NCBI GenBank assembly: GCA_902826565.1
Contig: CADEFF010000001.1
Span: 21,845 to 85,844 of the forward strand
Source of the DNA: an uncultured Rhodospirillaceae bacterium
GTDB taxonomy: Bacteria; Pseudomonadota; Alphaproteobacteria; Dongiales; Dongiaceae
Length of the DNA stretch: 64,000 bases
Direction of reading: 5' to 3'
Of this stretch, positions 55,481 to 62,922 are shown piece by piece. The first letter of the stretch is position 1, and each line of letters starts with the position of its first letter. A program made the position numbers and the translations under genes. Below the pieces are notes generated by a model. The model did not search any database and had not been told where the DNA came from. It saw only the letters and a program-made list of their open reading frames with translations.

Positions 55481-56275
55481 ATGGACGGTGGCTGGCATGC
55501 GGCTTTCGCCGAGGCGCTCGCGGCGCTCGAGACGCCGCGCTTCGCGCCGACGCTGGTGCGCGCGCTCGACCGTGTCGCGGTCTTCGATTTCTGCGTCGCC
55601 TTCGCCTATCGCGGCGAGGCGCGGCCGCTCTGCCTCTTCGAGAATTTCGGGCCGGCGCGCCGCGACATCTTCGTCGGCCTCTATCAGGCCGGGCCCTATC
55701 TGCTCGATCCCTTCTATCATGCGAGCCGCGGCGGGGTGGCGCCAGGCCTGCACCGCATGCGTTCGCTCGCCCCGGATCGCTTCTATCAGAGCGAGTACTA
55801 CCGCTCCTACTACCGGCAGACCGGGCTTGCGGAGGAGATCGGCTTCTTCCTCTGGCCAGGCGCCCCGTTCTCGATCGTGATCTCGCTGATGCGGGACGGG
55901 CATCGCAGCGCCTTCGCCGCCGCCGAGATCCGCCGGCTGCAGGCGGTGGCCCCGGTGGTGCTGGCGGCCGGCGCGCGCCACTGGCAAGGCCTCGCGCAGG
56001 AGCCGCGCCCGGCGGAGCCTGCGCCGGCGCTGCCCTCGGGCATGGATCTCGCGGCGCTCTTCGACGGGGTGGGGGATCGGCGCCTCACGCGCCGGGAATG
56101 CGAGGTGGCGGCGCTGGTGCTGCGCGGCCATTCCTCCGAGGCGATCGCGCGACAGCTCCGGATCGCGGCCGGCACCGTCAAGATCCACCGCAAGAACCTC
56201 TACGCGAAGCTCGGTATCGCGAGCCAGGCGGCCCTCTTCTCGCTCTTCCTCTCGGCCATACCGGGGCGGGGCTGA
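55481..56275 (+). CDS. LuxR-family transcriptional regulator
   Basis: A 264-residue regulator. The N-terminal 180 residues are a sensor domain without the classic autoinducer residues (contains FDFCVAFAYRGEARPL and YRSYYRQTGLAEEIGFFLW). The C-terminal LuxR helix-turn-helix is complete: LTRRECEVAALVLRGHSSEAIARQL, then GTVKIHRKNLYAKLGI (about 202-245). It diverges from the pot operon and is probably the local regulator. What it senses is unknown. Confidence 0.93.
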   Translation: MDGGWHAAFAEALAALETPRFAPTLVRALDRVAVFDFCVAFAYRGEARPLCLFENFGPARRDIFVGLYQAGPYLLDPFYHASRGGVAPGLHRMRSLAPDRFYQSEYYRSYYRQTGLAEEIGFFLWPGAPFSIVISLMRDGHRSAFAAAEIRRLQAVAPVVLAAGARHWQGLAQEPRPAEPAPALPSGMDLAALFDGVGDRRLTRRECEVAALVLRGHSSEAIARQLRIAAGTVKIHRKNLYAKLGIASQAALFSLFLSAIPGRG

Positions 56276-56285
56276 GGCCTCCGGA

Positions 56286-56320
56286 CCAAAGAAAACGCCC
56301 GGGAGCGGGGCTCCCGGGCG
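56286..56320 (-). terminator. Rho-independent terminator of the Bax-inhibitor gene
   Basis: A perfect 10-bp stem CGCCCGGGAG/CTCCCGGGCG with a short loop (56296-56320). Read on the minus strand it is followed by TTTTCTTTGG. It lies 26 bases after the minus-strand stop at 56347 and can also halt luxR transcription from the other side. Confidence 0.85.
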
Positions 56321-56346
56321 TCGGTTCTCGAGGCTGTCGCCGTCGG

Positions 56347-57063
56347 CTAGTTGCGGTTGCCGAACAGGCGCAGCAGCATCAGGAAGAGGTTGATGAAGTC
56401 GAGATAGAGGCTGAGCGCGCCCATCACGGCCTTCTTCGTCCCGATCTGGTGATCGTCGGCCTCGCTGTAGCTCGACTTGATGCGCTGCGTGTCATAGGCG
56501 GTGAGACCGGTGAAGATCAGCACGCCGATGACCGAGATCGCGAAGTCGAGCGCCGCGCTCGCCAGGAAGATGTTCACCACCATGGCGATGATGATGCCGA
56601 TCAGCCCCATGATCAGGAAGGAGCCGAAGCCGGTCAGATCGCGGCTGGTCGTATAGCCGTAGAGGCTCATCGCGGCGAAGGTGCCGGCGGTGATGAAGAA
56701 CACCCGGGCGATCGACGCGCCGGTATAGGCCACGAAGATGTAGCTGAGCGAGAGGCCCATCAGCGCGGCGAAGATCCAGAACACGATCTGCGCGGTGCCG
56801 GCCGACATCCGGTTGATGCCGAAGCCGAACAGCATGGCGATGCCGACCGGGGCCAGCATCACGACCCAGGCGAGCGGCGTGCCGTAGATCGCCTGCATCA
56901 TCGCTTCGTTATTGCTGACGATGTAGGCGACGACGCCGGTCAGGGCCAAACCGCCGGTCATGTAGTTGTAGACCCGCAGCATGTACTGCCGGAGTCCGGC
57001 ATCGATGCCGGCGGCGGCCGTATCGGTGCGCGTCATGTAGCGTTGGTTGGGTCCGGTAGCCAT
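56347..57063 (-). CDS. Bax inhibitor-1/YccA family membrane protein
   Basis: A 238-residue protein with seven hydrophobic helices. The conserved N-terminal LRQYMLRVYNYMTGGLALTGVVAYIV and SIARVFFITAGTFAAMSLYGYTT stretches and the ending LTAYDTQRIKSSY, then GALSLYLDFINLFLMLLRLFGNR, are diagnostic. Bacterial members interact with FtsH or act as pH-gated calcium leak channels. The start has GGAGGGA eleven bases upstream. A promoter candidate with a palindromic spacer lies 40-70 bases before it. Confidence 0.96.
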   Translation of the reverse strand: MATGPNQRYMTRTDTAAAGIDAGLRQYMLRVYNYMTGGLALTGVVAYIVSNNEAMMQAIYGTPLAWVVMLAPVGIAMLFGFGINRMSAGTAQIVFWIFAALMGLSLSYIFVAYTGASIARVFFITAGTFAAMSLYGYTTSRDLTGFGSFLIMGLIGIIIAMVVNIFLASAALDFAISVIGVLIFTGLTAYDTQRIKSSYSEADDHQIGTKKAVMGALSLYLDFINLFLMLLRLFGNRN

Positions 57064-57104
57064 AGCGGGAACGTCCCTCCTCGGATGGGGCCAAACTCAA
57101 GACC

Positions 57105-57133
57105 AATATTGGGGGTCAGCCCCCCGCTTTCAA
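57105..57133 (-). promoter_or_regulatory. Candidate promoter of the Bax-inhibitor gene with palindromic spacer
   Basis: On the minus strand TTGAAA (57128-57133), an exact 17-base spacer and AATATT (57105-57110) fit a sigma70-type promoter. The spacer itself contains the palindrome GGGGGTCAGCCCCC (57111-57124), a likely protein site or hairpin. The predicted start leaves a leader of about 35 bases. Confidence 0.5.
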
Positions 57134-57262
57134 TAAAAATCAATCCCCTAGCCGCCGGCCTTGCTGCAGCGCACACGCGGCTCGCTTGACCCATTCCGGG
57201 CTTCTCGCCATAACAGCGCGGGCGGCCGCCCGCTCCCAGGGAAACCCAAGCAGATCAAGGTC

Positions 57263-58291
57263 ATGAACCGAATTTTCTCCGGCGTCCAGCCGACCGGCAA
57301 CCTGCATCTCGGCAATTATCTGGGCGCGATCCGCAACTGGGTCGGGCTGCAGGCGGAGTACGACTGCATCTATTGCATCGTCGATCTCCACGCCATCACG
57401 GTCTGGCAGAACCCGGCCGAGCTCCGGGCGCAGACGCGGGAGGTCGCCGCCGCCTTCCTCGCCGCCGGCATCGACGGCCGCAAGCACATCATCTTCAACC
57501 AGAGCCGCGTGCCGGGCCATGCGCAGCTCGCCTGGATTTGCAACTGCGTGGCGCGGCTCGGCTGGCTGAACCGGATGACCCAGTTCAAGGAGAAGGCGGG
57601 GAAGGACCGCGAGAACGCGTCCGTCGGCCTCTATGCCTATCCGAACCTGATGGCGGCCGACATTCTGCTCTACAAGGCGACCCACGTGCCGGTCGGCGAG
57701 GACCAGAAGCAGCATCTGGAGCTCGCCCGCGACATCGCGCAGAAGTTCAACGCGGATTTCGGGGTGGAGCTCTTCCCGCTGCCCGAGCCACTGATCTTCG
57801 GGCCGGCGACGCGCGTCATGTCGCTCCGCGACGGCACGAAGAAGATGAGCAAGTCCGACGCTTCCGACTATTCGCGCATCAACATGACCGACGATGCGGA
57901 CGCGGTCGCGCTCAAGATCCGCAAGGCCAAGACCGATCCGCAGCCGCTGCCGGGGCCCGAATGCCTCGGCCCCGACGGCAAGGTCGCGCCGGAGGCGATG
58001 GCGGCGCGGCCCGAGGCCTTCAACCTCCTCGGCATCTATGCGGCGCTCGCGGACAAGGACCTGAACACCGTGATCGGCGAGTTCGCCGGCAAGGAGTTCT
58101 CCGTCTTCAAGCAGGTGCTGACCGACCTCGCCGTGGCGACGCTCGGCAAGATCGGCGGCGAGATGAAGCGGCTGATGGCCGACCCGGCGGAGATCGACGC
58201 GATCCTGAAGGACGGGGCGGAGCGGGCCCGCGCCAAATCCGCCCCGATCCTGGCCGAGGTCGAGGAAGCGGTCGGCTTCCTCCGCGTCTAG
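57263..58291 (+). CDS. trpS: Tryptophanyl-tRNA synthetase
   Basis: Charges tRNA-Trp with tryptophan. The 342-residue class I enzyme carries the HIGH-type motif [10 protein letters not shown] (10-19) and KMSKS at 194-198 (KKMSKSDAS). FSGVQPTG at the N-terminus, [11 protein letters not shown] and [18 protein letters not shown] at the C-terminus are typical. The ATG at 57263 is chosen over a start 102 bases earlier because the family begins at [10 protein letters not shown]. No T-box or attenuator-like leader was seen in the 199-base upstream region. Confidence 0.97.
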   Translation: MNRIFSGVQPTGNLHLGNYLGAIRNWVGLQAEYDCIYCIVDLHAITVWQNPAELRAQTREVAAAFLAAGIDGRKHIIFNQSRVPGHAQLAWICNCVARLGWLNRMTQFKEKAGKDRENASVGLYAYPNLMAADILLYKATHVPVGEDQKQHLELARDIAQKFNADFGVELFPLPEPLIFGPATRVMSLRDGTKKMSKSDASDYSRINMTDDADAVALKIRKAKTDPQPLPGPECLGPDGKVAPEAMAARPEAFNLLGIYAALADKDLNTVIGEFAGKEFSVFKQVLTDLAVATLGKIGGEMKRLMADPAEIDAILKDGAERARAKSAPILAEVEEAVGFLRV

Positions 58292-58377
58292 GAAAGCGCC
58301 CGCGCCTTGCGTCCCCGGCGGCCCGCCCTCATTTATGGGAACGTCGCGCCGGCCGCCGGCGCGGAGCGAGGGGGAGC

Positions 58378-59358
58378 ATGAGCGACGATTTCCTGCTGGA
58401 CGAGAAGCCGCGGAGCCGGTGGCGCCGGTTCCTGTCCTTCCGGATCGCCGGCCGCACCCTCGCCGTCATCGGCCTGCTGCTCGTGCTCGGCCTGCTGCTC
58501 TACTACCCGGTCGGCATGCTGCTGATCCACAAGATCGACGACGACCCGGACTTCCAGGCGCCGGCGCCGCCCGAGGGCGGCAGCTACGCGGTGGCGCTCG
58601 CCGCGGCGCTGGTGGATCGCGAGGTCGCCGGCCATGGCTGGCCCGCCAACGATCCGTTCTTCATGCCGGGCTGGGCGCTCGACAACATGCCGAACTACCA
58701 GATGGGCATCATCGCCGCCCTGAGCCGCTTCGCGCTCGAGATGACGGACCAGATCGGCCGCACCCGCGGCACCAGCCAGGCGGACCCCGATCTCGACAAG
58801 GCGACCGGCCTGCTGCGCTATTCGGGCACGGTCTGGATCTTCGATTTCTCGACCTCCTGGGCGCCGACCGCCTCCTCGGAGCAGCAATATCTCTCGGCGG
58901 CCCGCGCGCTCGACAGCTTCAATCGGCGGCTTTCCGCCGGCCAGGCGGTGTTCGAGCGCCGCGCCGACAATCTGCTCGGCACGCTCGACCGCATCGCCGC
59001 CGACCTCGGCTCGGCCTCCGCCCTCACCGACCGCCGGATCGAGGACCATTCGGGCGATCTCATCGATTTCCGCGCCGACGATGTCTTCTATTCGAACAAG
59101 GGGCGGCTCTATGCCTACGGCCTCCTGCTGCGCGAGATCGGCCGCGACTTCGAGCAGGTGATCCGGGAGCGCGACCTGGTGCCAGTCTGGGAGCAAATGC
59201 TGGACAGCTTCCGCCAGGCGGCCGCGCTCGAGCCCTGGGTGGTGACGAACGGCGCGCCCGACGGGCAGTTCGTGCCGAGCCATCTCGCGGCGCAGGGCTT
59301 CTTTCTGCTGCGCGCCCGAACCCAGCTTCGCGAAGTCAGCAACATCCTCCTCAAATAG
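58378..59358 (+). CDS. DUF2333 family membrane-anchored protein
   Basis: A 326-residue protein. A basic N-terminus is followed by one transmembrane helix (TLAVIGLLLVLGLLLYYPVGMLL, about residues 27-50), then a mostly helical periplasmic domain with the DUF2333 landmarks FFMPGWALDNMPNYQMGIIAAL, LLRYSGTVWIFD and DVFYSNKGRLYAYGLLLREIG. Function unknown. GGGGGAG three bases before the ATG is rather close but the start fits the family. It lies 86 bases after trpS on the same strand. Confidence 0.88.
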   Translation: MSDDFLLDEKPRSRWRRFLSFRIAGRTLAVIGLLLVLGLLLYYPVGMLLIHKIDDDPDFQAPAPPEGGSYAVALAAALVDREVAGHGWPANDPFFMPGWALDNMPNYQMGIIAALSRFALEMTDQIGRTRGTSQADPDLDKATGLLRYSGTVWIFDFSTSWAPTASSEQQYLSAARALDSFNRRLSAGQAVFERRADNLLGTLDRIAADLGSASALTDRRIEDHSGDLIDFRADDVFYSNKGRLYAYGLLLREIGRDFEQVIRERDLVPVWEQMLDSFRQAAALEPWVVTNGAPDGQFVPSHLAAQGFFLLRARTQLREVSNILLK

Positions 59359-59373
59359 GCGTTCCGCGGCGTC

Positions 59374-59399
59374 CGGCCTTCCGTCGCCGGAAAGGGCCG
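59374..59399 (+). terminator. Probable terminator hairpin after the DUF2333 gene
   Basis: CGGCCTTCCG (59374-59383), a TCGC loop and CGGAA-x2-GGCCG (59388-59399) form a ten-pair stem with a two-base bulge, 16 bases after the stop. There is no T tract, so it may be a weak stop. Confidence 0.4.
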
Positions 59400-59509
59400 T
59401 GTAAGGTCGAAAGCACGAGATTCGCGGCTCGAATCCGGCGTTTCCGGGCGCCGGTGCCGGTCGTCGATTCGGTGCGAAACCACCCCGTCGCCGCTCCTGG
59501 TCGCCGATT

Positions 59510-60433
59510 ATGCAGATCTACCTGCCGATCGCCGAGATGTCGCTCAACATCTTCCTGTTGTTGGGCCTCGGCACGGGGATCGGATTCCTTTCCGGCATGT
59601 TCGGCGTCGGCGGCGGGTTCCTCCTGACGCCGCTTCTGATCTTCATCGGCGTGCCGCCCGCGGTCGCGGTCGCGACGCAGGCGAACCAGGTTGTCGCCTC
59701 GTCGGTCTCCGGCGTGCTCGGTCACTGGCAGCGCGACAACGTCGATTTCAAGATGGGGTTCATGCTGCTGATCGGCGGCTTCGCCGGCTCGACCGCGGGC
59801 GTGTTCCTGTTCGGCCTGCTGCGGCAGATCGGCCAGATCGACCTCGTCATCAGCCTTTCCTACGTGCTGCTGCTCTCGCTGATCGGCGTGCTGATGCTGG
59901 CGGAGAGCCTGCGCAGCCTCGTCCGCCGCCGCCGGCCGGCCGGGAATGTGCGCAAGCTGCATCAGCATTTCTGGCTGCATGGACTGCCGCTCAAGATGCG
60001 CTTCCGCAAGTCGCGCCTCTATATCAGCGCGCTCCTGCCGATCTCGGTCGGGCTCTTCGTCGGCATCATGTCGGCGATCATGGGCGTGGGCGGCGCCTTC
60101 ATCCTGGTGCCGGCGATGATCTATCTGCTGGGCATGCCGACCGCGATCGTCATCGGCACCTCGCTCTTCCAGGTGATTTTCGTCGCCGCCAACGTGACCC
60201 TGCTGCAATCGGTGCAGAACCAGACGGTCGACGTGGTGCTGGCGCTGGTGCTGACCGTCGGCGGCGTGATCGGAGCGCAGCTCGGCAGTCGCGCCACGAC
60301 GAAGCTGCCGGCCGAGCAGATCCGCGTGCTCCTCGCGCTTCTCGTGATCGGCGTCGGCATCGGCCTCGCCTATCAGCTCACGGCCCCGCCGAAGGAGCTG
60401 TTCTCGATCGCCGTCGCGGAGACCTTGCCGTGA
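59510..60433 (+). CDS. Sulfite exporter TauE/SafE (TSUP) family transporter
   Basis: A 307-residue polytopic protein with about eight helices. The family repeat is clear: GTGIGFLSGMFGVGGGFLLTPLLIFIGVPPAVAVATQANQ in the first half, and GIMSAIMGVGGAFILVPAMIYLLGMPTAIVIGTSLFQ in the second. TSUP proteins export sulfite, sulfoacetate or other organosulfur anions. Its last four bases overlap the TIGR02186 gene (GTGA), and a universal stress protein follows. No sulfur-oxidation gene is near, so the substrate is uncertain. Confidence 0.94.
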   Translation: MQIYLPIAEMSLNIFLLLGLGTGIGFLSGMFGVGGGFLLTPLLIFIGVPPAVAVATQANQVVASSVSGVLGHWQRDNVDFKMGFMLLIGGFAGSTAGVFLFGLLRQIGQIDLVISLSYVLLLSLIGVLMLAESLRSLVRRRRPAGNVRKLHQHFWLHGLPLKMRFRKSRLYISALLPISVGLFVGIMSAIMGVGGAFILVPAMIYLLGMPTAIVIGTSLFQVIFVAANVTLLQSVQNQTVDVVLALVLTVGGVIGAQLGSRATTKLPAEQIRVLLALLVIGVGIGLAYQLTAPPKELFSIAVAETLP

Positions 60434-61188
60434 GGTTGTCCCGCCCGGCCGCCGCTGCGGCGCCGCTCGTGGCGCTGCTCATGCTGCTGGCGGGACCGGC
60501 GCGCGACGGCGCGGCCGAGCCGCTGATCGCCGATCTCTCGAACCATCTGATCGCGATCACCACCGGCTTCAGCGGCACCGACGTGCTGATGTTTGGCGCG
60601 ACCGACGGCCCCGGCGACATCCTGGTCACGGTGCGGGGCCCCTCGACCGACATCGCCGTGCGGCGCAAGGAGCGCGTCTTCGGCGTCTGGGTCAACCGCG
60701 AGGCGCTCGAGTTCGGCTCGGTGCCCGCCTTCTACGGCATCGCCAGCAACCGTCCGCTGGAGGAGTTCCTCGATCCGGCGATGCAGGCGCGCCAGCGCAT
60801 CGGGCTGCAGCACCTGGCGATGACGCTGCCCCAGGCATCGCCCGCGGAAACCGGGCTCTTCCAGCGCGCCCTCATCCGCATCAAGCAGAACCAGGGGCTG
60901 TTCGCCACCAAGGTCGGGAAGGTAAGCTTCCTCGGCAACCAGCTTTTCCGGACCGAACTGCATTTCCCGTCCAACGTGCCGGTCGGGAGCTACCTGGTGG
61001 AGGTGCTGCTCTTCCGCGACGGCGCGGTGGTCAGCGCCCAGACCACGCCGCTGGTGATCAGCAAGATCGGCATCGGTGCGGAGATCTTCCGGTTCGCCCA
61101 TACCCAGAGCCTCGGCTACGGCGCCGGCGCCGTGTTCGGCGCGCTGCTGCTCGGATGGGTCGGGTACCTCGTCTTCCGGCGGCTCTAG
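60430..61188 (+). CDS. TIGR02186 family transmembrane protein
   Basis: A 252-residue protein: N-terminal signal peptide (about 1-28), an extracytoplasmic beta-rich domain, and a C-terminal transmembrane helix (GAGAVFGALLLGWVGYLVF). Family landmarks are ITTGFSGTDVLMFGATDGPGDILVTVRGP, VRRKERVFGVWVN and FPSNVPVGSYLVEVLLFRDGAVV. The start is GTG, overlapping the TSUP gene by four bases. TIGR02186 genes recur next to TSUP genes in alphaproteobacteria, suggesting a two-part export system; its action is unknown. Confidence 0.88.
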   Translation: MRLSRPAAAAAPLVALLMLLAGPARDGAAEPLIADLSNHLIAITTGFSGTDVLMFGATDGPGDILVTVRGPSTDIAVRRKERVFGVWVNREALEFGSVPAFYGIASNRPLEEFLDPAMQARQRIGLQHLAMTLPQASPAETGLFQRALIRIKQNQGLFATKVGKVSFLGNQLFRTELHFPSNVPVGSYLVEVLLFRDGAVVSAQTTPLVISKIGIGAEIFRFAHTQSLGYGAGAVFGALLLGWVGYLVFRRL

Positions 61189-61198
61189 GAGGCGCGCC

Positions 61199-61714
61199 AT
61201 GTCCGATGCGAACGAAACCGCTGCCGCCGAGGAAGGCGCGCCCAAAGGGGCCGGCCGGGTGTTCCTCGTGGTGGTGGACGAGACGCCCGAGCTCAAGGTG
61301 GCGCTGCTCTATGCCTGCCGGCGCGCGCAGAAGTCGGGTGGGCGCGTGGCGCTCCTGCATGTCGCGGAGACCGGCGCCTTCCAGCAGCAGATCCTCGGCG
61401 TCGGCAAGCTGATGGAGCAGGAGGCGCGCCAGGCCGCCGAGACGCTGATGCAGAAGATCGCCGCCGAGGTCTATCGGCTCTCCGGCGCCATGCCGGTGCT
61501 CTATCTGCGCGAGGGCGACCGGCGCGACGAGCTCATCAAGCTCATCGCCGAGGAGCCGACCATCTCGATCCTGGTGCTGGGCGCGAACCCGGGCGCCAAG
61601 GGCCCGGGCCCGCTGGTCGCGGCGCTCACGGGCAAGTTCGTCGGCAAGCTGCGCGTGCCGCTCACCATCGTGCCCGGCAACCTCACTATCGACGAGATCG
61701 AAAGCATCGCCTGA
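61199..61714 (+). CDS. Universal stress protein (UspA family)
   Basis: A 171-residue cytoplasmic protein with one Usp domain (VFLVVVDETPELKVALLYAC, VALLHVAETG). The phosphate loop ILVLGANPGAKGPGPLV near the C-terminus fits the nucleotide-binding type (G-x2-G-x9-G variant). AGGAGG seven bases before the ATG marks a strong ribosome site. It is the third gene of the TSUP-TIGR02186-Usp run, ten bases after the previous stop. Just after its stop a 19-base near-copy of its own 3' end (GATCGAAAGCATCGCCTGA) recurs at 61727-61745. Confidence 0.92.
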   Translation: MSDANETAAAEEGAPKGAGRVFLVVVDETPELKVALLYACRRAQKSGGRVALLHVAETGAFQQQILGVGKLMEQEARQAAETLMQKIAAEVYRLSGAMPVLYLREGDRRDELIKLIAEEPTISILVLGANPGAKGPGPLVAALTGKFVGKLRVPLTIVPGNLTIDEIESIA

Positions 61715-61770
61715 AGCGATGCACCGGATCGAAAGTATCGCCTGACACGGGCGCGCCGGGGCGGGGCCGG

Positions 61771-62922
61771 TCAAGGCAGGCCGAAGATCTCCTGCGCCGC
61801 CTCGATGCCCTTCAGCGGATGGCGGCCGAGCGAGACGAGGCGCGAGCCGCAGGGCGAGGCGAAGCGCGCGGAGGCCAGCACCGGCCGGCCCAGCACCGGG
61901 CAGAGCGATTCGATGCGCGTCACGACGTTCACCGCCGGGCCCGTGACGGTGAAGTCGAGCCGCGCCGGCGCGCCGATATTGCCGTAGAGCACGGCGCCCG
62001 CATGGAGCCCGATCCCGGCGGTGATGCCGGGCTTGCCGGCGATCTGCCGTTCGCGGTTGATGCGGTCGATGTCGCCCAGCGCCCGCTCGGCCGCCCCCAG
62101 CGCGGCAAGGCAGGCGCGGTCGCGGTCGAGGTCGTCCCGCATCGGGAAGATCGCGAGCATGGCGTCGCCGATGAATTTCAGCACCTCGCCGCCGCCATGG
62201 TCGACGGCACCCGCCATGCAGCCGAAGAAATCGTCGAGCAGATCGAGGAGCTGGTCGCGTTCGAGCCGGTTGCTGAGCTCGGTGAAGCCGCGCAGGTCGC
62301 AATAGAAGAGCGCGGCCGCGATGGTCTCGCCGTCGCCCCGGCGGATCGAACCGTTGAGCACGCGCCGCCCCGCCTCGCGCCCGAGATAGGTGTCGAGCAG
62401 GGTCGCCATGGTGCGGCGGACATAGTGCGTCTCGACCACGGCCGAGAGCGCCGGCATCGTCGCCTTGATGATCGCGAGATGGGCGTCGGTGAAGCCGCCG
62501 GGCCTGCGGCTCGCCCAGCTTGCCGCGTGGGTCTCGCCGGTCGCGAAGCGGATGGGCATGACGAGATAGTCGGTCAGCCCCTCCGCCTTGAGATCGTGCA
62601 GGATCGGGAAATCGAACTCCTCCAGCGGCCCTTCGAGCCTGCGGCGCACCGGCTCGCCGGTCGCATAGGCTGCGGCGAGGGCGCTCCGCGCGAAGACGTC
62701 GCTGGCGGCGACCTCATGGCCGTAGACCGTCTCGGCGACCGGCTCGCCGGCGTTCCACAGCACGCGCTGCCCGCCCACCTGCGGATGGAGGGCGCGCATA
62801 TGAAGCCCGAGACGGACCACCGGCAGATCCCGGGCGCGAAGCTGCCCGCCGAGCCCCTCGATCAGGGCGCCGAGGCTGCCGAGCAGCCGTCCCTCGGCGA
62901 GGAGCCAGTCGGCCGCGCTCAC
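61771..62922 (-). CDS. Class III adenylate cyclase with N-terminal sensory domain
   Basis: A 383-residue soluble nucleotide cyclase. The N-terminal 165 residues (MRALHPQV, then EFDFPILHDLKAEGLTDYLVMP) look like a GAF-type sensor. The cyclase domain spans about 200-383. Metal ligands are D209 (YCDLRGFTELS) and D253 (FIGDAMLAIFP). K249 and D323 are the adenine-selecting pair, so ATP is the expected substrate. N332 and R336 are the transition-state residues. All catalytic positions are present, so it should be active. Its ATG overlaps the stop of the upstream paralogue by four bases. Confidence 0.9.
   Translation of the reverse strand: MSAADWLLAEGRLLGSLGALIEGLGGQLRARDLPVVRLGLHMRALHPQVGGQRVLWNAGEPVAETVYGHEVAASDVFARSALAAAYATGEPVRRRLEGPLEEFDFPILHDLKAEGLTDYLVMPIRFATGETHAASWASRRPGGFTDAHLAIIKATMPALSAVVETHYVRRTMATLLDTYLGREAGRRVLNGSIRRGDGETIAAALFYCDLRGFTELSNRLERDQLLDLLDDFFGCMAGAVDHGGGEVLKFIGDAMLAIFPMRDDLDRDRACLAALGAAERALGDIDRINRERQIAGKPGITAGIGLHAGAVLYGNIGAPARLDFTVTGPAVNVVTRIESLCPVLGRPVLASARFASPCGSRLVSLGRHPLKGIEAAQEIFGLP

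Noticed and set aside
57140-57262. T-box or trp attenuator before trpS
   Set aside because: No specifier stem, T-box sequence or Trp-codon leader peptide could be found.
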